From Polyangium jinanense (GTDB lineage Bacteria; Myxococcota; Polyangia; Polyangiales; Polyangiaceae): DNA of 64,000 bases. Below are positions 54,301-62,084 of this stretch, one piece after another. Under the pieces are notes generated by a model that worked only from the letters and a program-made list of their open reading frames with translations, searched no databases and was not told the origin of the DNA. How positions within the stretch are numbered: position 1 is the stretch's first letter; the number at the start of each line of letters is the position of its first letter. Location of the stretch: NCBI RefSeq assembly GCF_028435365.1, contig NZ_JAGTJJ010000015.1, forward strand, positions 124,001-188,000. The letters run 5' to 3'. Position numbers and translations under genes: made by a program.

Positions 54301-54430
54301 GCTAGCAGGCTGTCGAGAAACTTGCTGCGCGCCCTGGATCGTCGGTCGTCGTCCTCGGAATACTCTCGTATTCCTGCGTCCTCCTCCCTAGCTCCAGGGC
54401 GCTCGCGGCGTTTCTCGACAGCCTGCTAGC
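54301..54430. mobile_element. 130-bp palindromic MITE-like element
   Basis: Perfect 21-base terminal inverted repeats (54301-54321 and 54410-54430), reading GCTAGCAGGCTGTCGAGAAA plus one base. There is an inner inverted match GCGCCCTGGA / TCCAGGGCGC and a central hairpin GGAATAC-TCTC-GTATTCC (54357-54374). The ends contain CTAG, which could be a 4-base target duplication, although it is also part of the palindrome. There is no coding capacity. It lies in a divergent intergenic region 8 bases from the lipoprotein start and 62 bases from asd. Confidence 0.82.
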
Positions 54431-54492
54431 GCGCGGCCCGCCGAGGCGCAGCGTTCTTGCGCGGACCGCGCGCCGGGCGCTATAGCGGGCAC

Positions 54493-55497
54493 ATGTCGTG
54501 CGTCGTTGCTGTCGTGGGCGCCACGGGCGTCGTGGGGCGGGAGATGTTGCGGACCCTGGAGCTTCGGCGCTTTCCGGCGACCGAAGTGCGCGCCCTCGCC
54601 TCGGCGCGCTCCGCGGGTAGCCGCGTCCCCTTCCGCGGCGGCGAGCTCGAAGTGAAGCTCGCGTGCGCGGAAGCCTTCGACGGCGTGGACATCGCGCTCT
54701 TCAGCGCCGGCGCCGCCGCCGCGCGCGAGCTCGCGCCGCTCGCGGCCGCGCGCGGCGCGGTGGTCATCGACAACTCGAGCGCGTGGCGCGGCGATCCGGA
54801 CTGCCCCCTCGTCGTGCCCGAGGTGAACATGGACGCCGCGAAGAACCGCCCGAAGGGCATCATCGCGAACCCGAACTGCAGCACGATCCAGATGGTCGTC
54901 GCGCTCGGGCCGCTCCACGCCGCGGCGCGGCTCAAGCACGTCGTGGTCTCGACGTATCAGGCCGCGAGCGGCAAGGGCCACGCGGCGATGGACGAGCTCA
55001 TCTCGCAGACGCGCGAGCTCGCGGCCGGCGGCGAGCCAGTCGGAAACGTCTTTCCGGGCGCGCTCGCGGGCAACCTCCTCATGGACTGGAAGGCGGGGAG
55101 CCTGCCCGACTGGTCGGAGGAGGAGCTCAAGATGGTGAACGAGACGCGCAAGATCCTGGGCGATCCGGAGATCGGCGTGACGCCGACGACGGTGCGCGTC
55201 CCGGTCGTCACGGGCCACAGCGAGGCCGTGCACGCGCAGTTCCACCGCCCGATGACGGCGGCCGAGGCGCGCGAGCTGCTCCGCCGTGCCCCGGGCGTCC
55301 GCCTCTTCGACGAGCCCTACGCGCCCGGCAAGCACCCGCAGCCGCGCGAGGCGGCCGGCACGGACGACGTCTTCGTCGGCCGCGTGCGCGACGACCTCGC
55401 GGTGCCGGGGGCGCTGAACTTGTGGATCGTCGCGGACAATCTGCGGAAGGGCGCGGCGCTGAACGCGGTGCAGATCGCGGAGCGGCTCGTCGGCTGA
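54493..55497 (+). CDS. asd: Aspartate-semialdehyde dehydrogenase
   Basis: This reduces aspartyl phosphate to aspartate semialdehyde in the lysine, threonine, methionine and diaminopimelate pathway. The 334 residues have the NADP-binding VAVVGATGVVGREML, SAGAAAARELAPLA, the catalytic Cys129 in NPNCSTIQM, YQAASGKGHAAMDEL, and the VRVPVVTGHSEAVHAQF segment with the catalytic His. Length matches the gram-negative/gram-positive mixed type. The ATG at 54493 has only a weak ribosome-binding site. The palindromic element lies immediately upstream and may affect its expression. Confidence 0.95.
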   Translation: MSCVVAVVGATGVVGREMLRTLELRRFPATEVRALASARSAGSRVPFRGGELEVKLACAEAFDGVDIALFSAGAAAARELAPLAAARGAVVIDNSSAWRGDPDCPLVVPEVNMDAAKNRPKGIIANPNCSTIQMVVALGPLHAAARLKHVVVSTYQAASGKGHAAMDELISQTRELAAGGEPVGNVFPGALAGNLLMDWKAGSLPDWSEEELKMVNETRKILGDPEIGVTPTTVRVPVVTGHSEAVHAQFHRPMTAAEARELLRRAPGVRLFDEPYAPGKHPQPREAAGTDDVFVGRVRDDLAVPGALNLWIVADNLRKGAALNAVQIAERLVG

Positions 55498-55564
55498 GGC
55501 TGGCCGGCGGGGCAGGCTCCCGTGGTAGGGTCTCGCGCCGGAACGCCGATCCGGAGGGCAAGAC

Positions 55565-56563
55565 ATGCCGGTCCCGCAAATCCACCGCATCCGCATCGAG
55601 AAGTTCCGACGGATCCAGGAGCCCCTGGAGCTCGACCTCACCTCCCCCAAGGGGGCGCCGTCGCGGAACATCGTCCTCGCCGGACCGAATGGTTGCGGAA
55701 AGACGAGCGTGCTCGAGGCGGTGCTCCTCGGCCTCGGCCAGGAGCACCTGATCGTCCGGGACCTGGAGAAAGCTCGACGCGAGCAGCACTGGCGCACGGT
55801 GCTCCCCGAGGGCGCGCGGATCGAAATTGACGTCTCCTTCGACGATGGCCCCGTGAAAACATGGGTCCGCGCGGCGAATGCACTTTCGCAACGTGACGCC
55901 GCCGGGCAGGTGATGCAGCTGCTATTCGCCCGGGGTGCACACCTCGCGGTCGAGTACTTCTCTTCCTGGCGCACGCCGGATCTCGTCGGACCGATCAAGC
56001 CCCTCGTCGGCCCCGGTGCGCGTCCCGCGGACACGGAGACCAACCGCCTGTGGCGCCTCAAGCAGAGAATCAATGACGAGCGCGCGCGGGGTGGGTTCGC
56101 TGCCGCGTCGCCTGGCACGAGCAAGGCGGACGCCTGGCTGAAGCGTATCAACGAAGCCTGGGCACGCTTCCACGGCAACGACGGGACCAGCATCGACGCG
56201 CAAATCGTGGATCCCGACGCCGAGGAGCTGTTCGCCGATCTCTACGTGATTCGCGACGGTCAGCGCATCTGCTCCATCGACGAGGTGAGCTCCGGCGAGA
56301 TCGAGCTCCTCTCCTTCGCTGGCTGGATCATCCTCAACGACTTCCGCGGTGGCCTGCTCATCATCGACGAGCCGGAGCTCCACCTCCACCCGCAATGGCA
56401 GGCCACGATCCTCCCCGCGCTGCGTGATCTCGCGCCCGAAGCCCAGTTCATCGTCGCCTCGCACTCCGATGCCGTGTGGGAGCAGGCCTATAGCTTCGAG
56501 CGCTTTCTCCTCGTCCCCGAGGGAGATCCGCGCTCCGCGGCGGCGACCGAGAGCGATGCATGA
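55565..56563 (+). CDS. AAA ATPase of a PARIS-like defence pair (AriA-like)
   Basis: A 332-residue ABC/OLD-type ATPase. Walker A is AGPNGCGKTS (39-48), the signature is SSGEIELLSF (242-251), Walker B is LLIIDEPELHLHP with Asp268-Glu269, and the switch His is in VASHSDAVW. The middle (about 100-235) is a helical insert. ATPases of this AAA15/AAA21 kind paired with a DUF4435 protein form the PARIS anti-phage system, where AriA senses and AriB cuts. It is about 100 residues shorter than my memory of E. coli AriA. It overlaps the next gene by 4 bases. Confidence 0.85.
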   Translation: MPVPQIHRIRIEKFRRIQEPLELDLTSPKGAPSRNIVLAGPNGCGKTSVLEAVLLGLGQEHLIVRDLEKARREQHWRTVLPEGARIEIDVSFDDGPVKTWVRAANALSQRDAAGQVMQLLFARGAHLAVEYFSSWRTPDLVGPIKPLVGPGARPADTETNRLWRLKQRINDERARGGFAAASPGTSKADAWLKRINEAWARFHGNDGTSIDAQIVDPDAEELFADLYVIRDGQRICSIDEVSSGEIELLSFAGWIILNDFRGGLLIIDEPELHLHPQWQATILPALRDLAPEAQFIVASHSDAVWEQAYSFERFLLVPEGDPRSAAATESDA

Positions 56564-57393
56564 CGATCGTCCCTTCGCATCTGTCGGGGCTCTACAAGAA
56601 CAAGCTCGTCTACCTCTGGGTCGAAGACGAAGAGACGCGGACCTACCTGGATACCGCCTGGGCCGACGCGGAGATCGGCATCTACATCGCCGGGGGCTGC
56701 GAGAACCTCGGGGCCGTCGTGCAGGCGGCGCGGAAGGACAAGCTCCACCACGTCTTCGGGTATCGGGATCGGGACTTCGGCGCGTCGAACCGGACGCGCT
56801 GGAACGACCCGGGCGTCGAGGTGTTCGTGGGCGAGGCGTTCGAGGTGGAGAACCTGCTCCTCGATGCCCGCGCGATGGCCGACTGCGAGGTCAACACCTC
56901 CCCGAAGGACGCCGCCACGATCGAGAAAGAGATGCAGGCGCTCGCGGCGCAGCTCGACTGGTGGATGGCCTGCCGGGCGACGATCGTGGAGCTACGCGAC
57001 GTCGTCGCGAAGGACTTCATCGAGCACCCAGGTCGCTCGAAGGTGCGCTCGAAGCAGGAGGCGCTCGACACGATCACGACGAGCGCGTGGTGGACGCGCG
57101 CGCCGAAGGCCCTCACGGCCGCAGCGACGAGCACCCACCTGGAAGCACGCCTGCTGAGCCATCAGAAGACGTACGTCGCGACGCTCGCCAGCAGCGCGTG
57201 GAAGACCCACGTCTCCGGGAAAGAGGTCCTCGCCGAGATGCTCACCCGCATCTGGACGAAAAAAAGGCCGGCAGATCCCCAGGGACGGTTGGATTTTGTG
57301 AAGGCCATCGCACAGGCCCAACGCAACGCTCGAACGGTGCCCCAGGAAGTCGTCGATCTCCGCCTCGCCCTCCGCGCTCGCCTCGGCCGGTGA
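56560..57393 (+). CDS. DUF4435/TOPRIM-like effector of a PARIS-like defence pair (AriB-like)
   Basis: A 277-residue protein with the DUF4435 pattern. The TOPRIM Glu is in VYLWVEDEETRTYLD (Glu22), followed by YIAGGCENL, the DxD motif GYRDRDFG (Asp70, Asp72) and VGEAFEVENLLLD (Glu97, Asn98), the family's second acidic site. The C-terminal half is helical. In PARIS, AriB is a TOPRIM nuclease that cuts host tRNA when released by AriA. The start overlaps the ATPase stop (ATGA). The family call is from motif order and the partner, so the class is fairly sure but true PARIS activity is not. Confidence 0.8.
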   Translation: MTIVPSHLSGLYKNKLVYLWVEDEETRTYLDTAWADAEIGIYIAGGCENLGAVVQAARKDKLHHVFGYRDRDFGASNRTRWNDPGVEVFVGEAFEVENLLLDARAMADCEVNTSPKDAATIEKEMQALAAQLDWWMACRATIVELRDVVAKDFIEHPGRSKVRSKQEALDTITTSAWWTRAPKALTAAATSTHLEARLLSHQKTYVATLASSAWKTHVSGKEVLAEMLTRIWTKKRPADPQGRLDFVKAIAQAQRNARTVPQEVVDLRLALRARLGR

Positions 57394-57818
57394 AGCCGCC
57401 ACGGAACCAGCCGCGCAACAAACCGACGAGCGAAGAGCTCCCACGGACGTGCCCCTCGTTCCCACACGATGGGGGGAGCCTCCGACACGCCCGAGTAAAG
57501 AAAGCTACATCACACGCCTCTCTTCCCACGGAAGTGCGGTTCGCTTCCACGGAAGTGCGTTTTGCTCCCACGGAAAAGCGTTTCGCTCGCCGAGCGTGTG
57601 CCGTTGCCTCATGCAGGCCCGCGCGACCTTCCCACGCGATTGCTTTTTTCTCCCACGTAGCCCGAAGAGCGACGTGCAGGCTTTCCGGGGCTTCGGGACC
57701 ATCCCCTGCGCCCTGAAGAGCGGTCCACGCGCTGAGGAGGGCATTCCAACGTGCGCCCCCTTCCCTTCCCTTGACACGACGCCCCGTCCGGACCTCCGAT
57801 CGTCCGAAAGGCACGCCC
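57394..57818. other. Intergenic region with a second 21-bp repeat
   Basis: No supportable gene. From about 57530 to 57600, three 21-base units share the core CCACGGAAGTGCG (variant CCACGGAAAAGCG). More degenerate ones with CCCACG, again 21 apart, lie at about 57631-57660. The period equals that of the minisatellite at 33363, but the sequence differs. A TTGACA at 57771-57776 lies 43 bases before the next start codon, without a convincing -10. Confidence 0.65.
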
Positions 57819-60800
57819 ATGGCCAAGGACAAGAAGAAGCGAGGCGCCTCGCTCGACCCCGAAGACGTCATCGCCGGCCGGGTGCGCCCCGAGGCGCGGG
57901 AGCTCGTCGCCCTGATCCGCGACGTCAACCCCACCGGCCTCGGCCTCGATCGGCGTGAGACGGCGCGACGGTACGCCCTGAAGAGCCGCCTCCAGAGCGT
58001 GCTCGTCACGCACTTTCGCGATGGCATCGAGATCCGACCCGAGCCCGGCGAGCCCGGCGTCGTCCTCCTGCACCATCGTCCCTCGGGCCTCGACGCCTGC
58101 CACGCCGTCGTCGCGGAGCTCGACGACGATGCGCGCTCCTTCGTCCAGCGCGTGATCGATACGGCCGCCTCCCCCGCGATCCCGGCCCCCGAAGCGCCGC
58201 GAAAGCCCACGCCACGGCCGCACGAAGGCAGCCGCGCGGGCGAGGCCGTCCCGGATCTGCTCCGCGCGGCCGAAGATGCGCTCGCGGAGTACGACTACGA
58301 GCTCGCGCGGACCCACCTCGAAGAAGCGCTCGCCCGGAGCGGCGGTGACGTGGACGCCGCGCGCGCGCTCCTCGCGCTCCTCGTAGGCACGCTCGGCGCG
58401 GACAAGGAGGCGCTCGACATCGAGGAGACGCTCCCCGCGGAGACGCTCGCCGATGTCCACGTGCGTCTCCTCCTCGCGCTCGCCGCCGCGAGGCGCGAAG
58501 ACCGCGCCCGCGCCCTTCACCTGCTTCCGGCCACGAGCGCAAAGGCCCCACCGGCGCGCATCGCCGAGATCTTCGTGGCGTTGGCGAAAAGCGCGCTCGC
58601 GACGGAAAACCTCGCCGTGGCCGCGGACGATCTCGCGCGGGCGCGAGCCATGGACGCCACACACCCAGAGCTCGCCGGCCTCGCCGCCACGCTCGCGAAG
58701 GCACGGGCCGCGACGCGAGGTCCCGCGGAAGCGGAAGCTTCACGGCTCTTCGCGGAGGGTGATCTCCCCGGCGCGGAAGAACGAGCCCGCGAGATCCTCG
58801 CGGCTCACCCGGAGAGCGACGTCGCCCGGAGGATTCTCCGTGGTGTCGAGGAGCAAAAGAAGCGGGACGAGGCGCGGCGAAAGCTCGACGACGCACACGA
58901 GGCGCTCGAGCGCGGCGAGACCGTGCAAGCCGTCGCGCTGCTCGAAGCGGCCAAAGGCCTCGGGCTGCCAGAGCACGAGGCGGCGCCCGCGGAACGACGG
59001 ATCGCCGCGAAGCTCGCCGAGGCCCGCGCGCGGGAAGACGAAGCGCGCGTCGCGGCGATCGCCGAGCTGATCGCCGCAAGCGCGCTCGCCGAGGGGCTCG
59101 CCGCGTACGCCGCGCTGCCCGCCGCGGGGCGCATCCGGGTGAAGGAGCACGCGAGCGCGAAGGTCCTCGCGTGGATGGATGCCGTCGCGCCGCCCGGCGA
59201 AGGCGCGAAGGTAAAGCCAGCCGTGGCCGCGATCGTCGCGCTCCACCGCGCCGCGGAGCTCGCCGAGCGAGCCCCGGAGACGGCGATGGAGCTCGTCGAC
59301 GCACACGGAAGAGTGCTGCAAGGGTTCGGTCCCGCGGAGGACGTACGAAAGCGCGCGCAGGCCGCGATCGCGGAGGAACGTCGGCGCGTCGCGACCGGGC
59401 GGGTCGAGGCCGCGCGGCGGGTGATGGAGGCAGGCGATGCGGCGCACGCGAGCAAGCTGCTCGGCGAGGTGCAACGCAAGGATCTGCCGGAGGAGGAGGT
59501 CGCGGCGTTCGATCGGTTTCACGCGGAGGTGCAGAGGATCGTCGAGCGTCACACGCTCGCGGCGTCGATCGAGCAGCTCCGGCGCGAGGGGGATGCCCTG
59601 CGCGCGCTCGCCGTGTGCGAGGAGCTCGCGGCGCGTGTGGAGGGCGAGGAAGCAGCGCGGATCGCAGCCCTGCGCGGGGAGATCCGCGCGGAGGTGCGGC
59701 GCGCGTTTTCCGTGCAGGTCGAGGTGTTCGAGGGAGAGGGCGTCACGGCGGGGCCTCTGGCGATCTTCCACGACGCGCGGGTATTCCCGCGGTGGAAGTG
59801 GGAAACGATGCTCGTGCGGACGCGCAACGAGCGCGAGGAGGCCGTGCTCATCGTCCCCTCGACGAGGGGCCCGTGGGTCTTCGTCCGCGTGATCGATGTC
59901 GCGACAGGCGCGCTCCGGACGCGCGTACTCCTGCGGACGCCGAGGTCCCTCGAGCTCTTGACATTCGCGCTCCGAGGCCATCGCTTGATCCTCGCCGGAC
60001 GGTGCGGAGGCGTGCTCGAGATCGACACGGACGACTGGACCGTGCTCGCATGGTGGCCGAACATCCTCCGCAACGACGGCGCCGTCGTGCCGACGATCGA
60101 AGAGGGCATTTTCGAGGACACGCTGCCGGAGCTGCGCATCGAAGAGGGCACCGTCAGCCCGGATGGGCGGTACCTCTGGCTCCGGACACGCAGCTCGCGC
60201 GACATGTCGAACGTGATCCGCGTGTTCGACCTCCAGGATTCGCGGCTCGTCCGCGAGATCCGCGAGCACCGCTTCCCGCGCGTCAACATCCACAGCGTCG
60301 AGGGACTCTCGGCGCCGCGCGTCGTCGTCGTGGAAGCCGACAACGAGAAGGACACCGGGCGAACGACGTTCTACTCGCCCCGCGGCGCGCCATCCGGTGC
60401 GCCGATCCCCACCGCACTCCTATCCCTCACGGTGGTCCCTTGCCCCGACGGCGAGAGCGTCGTCGGCGTCGCCTGCGCCGAGTACGGGCCGAAGGACCCC
60501 CAAGGCGCGCTGTGGGGGTTCGTCCAGGGGGGCGCGGGAGGGGTGGGGCCCTTCCAGCTCTTCGATGGCGTGACGGGCATCTACGAAGGAACCGGGGTCG
60601 GGAGCGCCTCGGCAGGGATGTGGTTCGTGCTGTTCGACATGCAAGGGGATGGCCCCTTGCTCTTCGGCCTCCGCCACGGACAGGCAGGCCCTTCCATCGT
60701 GTACCGCGTCCGCGTGCCGCGGTCCTCGATCCTCCTCGCGACGCCTGGCAACCACCACGCGGCGCTCCTCGTGGTGCACGAGGGACGCCCGACGATCGTG

Positions 60801-61763
60801 CCGCTCGACGCCGAGCCCCCCAAGGTTCCCGAGGGCCACACCACCGGGGCGTTCTTCTTCCCGAGCCTGCCCGTGAGGTCTCTGTACGCGAGGCGCTTGC
60901 TCTGCCACCAGCCGACAGGAAGGCACCTCGCGGCGGCGATCGCAGAGGAGCGCGCTCTGCGGAAGGAGGGAAAGGAAGGGTTGAAGCGCCGCCTCGCGTG
61001 GGCAAAGAGCAAGGCCGGTCCCGACGAGCTTCTGGCGTTCGAGGGAGGGCTCTACGCGATCGGCGAGCACGCGACCGCAGGACACGTCGACGAGCTCGTA
61101 TGCGCGAAGTTCCCCCATCACCCGCGGGTCCGCCTGTCGTTCGCGCGCTCGCTCGCCTGTGTGGCCGAGTGGCGAAATGCGCTCGAGCAGCTCGACGGCA
61201 TCGATCCTTCGCAGCTCTCCGAGGAGGCAGACGTGAAGCACTTCCATCACTTGCGTGGGATCACGCTCCTGATGCTCGGCGAACCGGAGGCAGCACTCGT
61301 CGAGCTCGATCGCTCGGCCACGTACAAGGAAGGCACGTGCGAACCCGAGCAGCTCATTCCGCTCTGCGTGCCGCTCTCGGAGGAGAGGCCATGGGCGCCC
61401 AAGCAAGTCTTGGTGCGGGACTACGTGCGCACCCTCGCCGCCGCAGACGAGGCACTCGCGCGAGGAGACGCGCGAGCCGCGCAGCGCGTCCTCGACGTCC
61501 CACTCGTGTGGGAGGCGAACGAGGTCCAGGGCTTCGCTCGGCTCGCGGAGACGTACCTATGTGAGGCGGAGGAGCACGCGCTCGTGGATCGATTCCGCAA
61601 GGCCTTCGCGCTCCAATCCTTCTGCGATCTCTTCGACACGCGGAACACCGTCACGCGTCGCGAGATCCCGCTGCCGCGCGCGACGTGGGATGCCGAGCGC
61701 CTGTCCGCGCTCGCCGCGAAGGCGCGCGCGTGGGTGGAGGAAGCGCTGTCGCTCCCGGCCTGA
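57819..61763 (+). CDS. Large cytoplasmic TPR and beta-propeller protein
   Basis: A 1314-residue protein starting MAKDKKKRG, with no signal peptide or membrane helix. Residues about 130-630 are Ala/Glu/Arg-rich helical repeats of TPR type (EYDYELARTHLEEALARS, GDLPGAEERAREILAAHPES). About 640-1040 is beta-rich with propeller-like blades (TVSPDGRYLWLRTRS, GPLLFGLRHGQAG). About 1040-1314 returns to helical repeats (LRGITLLMLGEPEAALVELD). It may be a scaffold. It follows the PARIS-like pair after 425 bases, but I see no proof of a functional link. It ends just before copy 3 of the hairpin repeat. Confidence 0.78.
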   Translation: MAKDKKKRGASLDPEDVIAGRVRPEARELVALIRDVNPTGLGLDRRETARRYALKSRLQSVLVTHFRDGIEIRPEPGEPGVVLLHHRPSGLDACHAVVAELDDDARSFVQRVIDTAASPAIPAPEAPRKPTPRPHEGSRAGEAVPDLLRAAEDALAEYDYELARTHLEEALARSGGDVDAARALLALLVGTLGADKEALDIEETLPAETLADVHVRLLLALAAARREDRARALHLLPATSAKAPPARIAEIFVALAKSALATENLAVAADDLARARAMDATHPELAGLAATLAKARAATRGPAEAEASRLFAEGDLPGAEERAREILAAHPESDVARRILRGVEEQKKRDEARRKLDDAHEALERGETVQAVALLEAAKGLGLPEHEAAPAERRIAAKLAEARAREDEARVAAIAELIAASALAEGLAAYAALPAAGRIRVKEHASAKVLAWMDAVAPPGEGAKVKPAVAAIVALHRAAELAERAPETAMELVDAHGRVLQGFGPAEDVRKRAQAAIAEERRRVATGRVEAARRVMEAGDAAHASKLLGEVQRKDLPEEEVAAFDRFHAEVQRIVERHTLAASIEQLRREGDALRALAVCEELAARVEGEEAARIAALRGEIRAEVRRAFSVQVEVFEGEGVTAGPLAIFHDARVFPRWKWETMLVRTRNEREEAVLIVPSTRGPWVFVRVIDVATGALRTRVLLRTPRSLELLTFALRGHRLILAGRCGGVLEIDTDDWTVLAWWPNILRNDGAVVPTIEEGIFEDTLPELRIEEGTVSPDGRYLWLRTRSSRDMSNVIRVFDLQDSRLVREIREHRFPRVNIHSVEGLSAPRVVVVEADNEKDTGRTTFYSPRGAPSGAPIPTALLSLTVVPCPDGESVVGVACAEYGPKDPQGALWGFVQGGAGGVGPFQLFDGVTGIYEGTGVGSASAGMWFVLFDMQGDGPLLFGLRHGQAGPSIVYRVRVPRSSILLATPGNHHAALLVVHEGRPTIVPLDAEPPKVPEGHTTGAFFFPSLPVRSLYARRLLCHQPTGRHLAAAIAEERALRKEGKEGLKRRLAWAKSKAGPDELLAFEGGLYAIGEHATAGHVDELVCAKFPHHPRVRLSFARSLACVAEWRNALEQLDGIDPSQLSEEADVKHFHHLRGITLLMLGEPEAALVELDRSATYKEGTCEPEQLIPLCVPLSEERPWAPKQVLVRDYVRTLAAADEALARGDARAAQRVLDVPLVWEANEVQGFARLAETYLCEAEEHALVDRFRKAFALQSFCDLFDTRNTVTRREIPLPRATWDAERLSALAAKARAWVEEALSLPA

Positions 61764-61770
61764 GAGGGTG

Positions 61771-62068
61771 GATGCGCGGGGCGTTGCCCCGCACCCCAGC
61801 AGGGGGCTGTCCGCCCCCTGCACCCCGGACCAGGCACGGCCTGGACCGAGGGTGGAAGAACTGCGCTCCGCGCAGTTCTTCCAACGGGCCCGTTGGACCG
61901 CGTTGCCAGTCGAGAGGGCAGTGCGGCTGTCTTGGTTGGCAGGGCCTCGGCCTGTTCGATGAACTGCGCATCGCGCAGTTCATCGACCCTGGGTCCAGCG
62001 CTTGCGCTGGTCCGGGTCCAGGGGCGGATAGCCCCGGTGGGGCCTGGGGCAACGCCCCAGCGCAGCGG
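61771..62068 (+). repeat. Multi-hairpin intergenic repeat, copy 3
   Basis: About 298 bases, again between convergent genes. It shares GGAAGAACTGCGC/GCGCAGTTCTTCC (loop TCC), TCGATGAACTGCGC/GCGCAGTTCATCGA and CTGGGGC/GCCCCAG (62044-62060). Where copies 1 and 2 have CCAGGGC/GCCCTGG, this has CCAGGC/GCCTGG, and its left block pairs GGGGC/GCCCC and CAGGGGGC/GCCCCCTG. One stem is damaged here (GCCCCGG in place of GCCCCTGG), so not every stem is strictly kept. Confidence 0.92.
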
Positions 62069-62084
62069 CTTCAGGGCCTGAGTA

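Noticed and set aside
55565..56563. ATPase as an ABC transporter subunit
   Set aside because: No membrane partner, the helical insert and ELHLHP Walker B region are of the AAA15/OLD type, and it is coupled to a DUF4435 gene.
57771..57776. TTGACA as a sigma-70 promoter for the TPR protein
   Set aside because: No acceptable -10 at 16-18 bases downstream.
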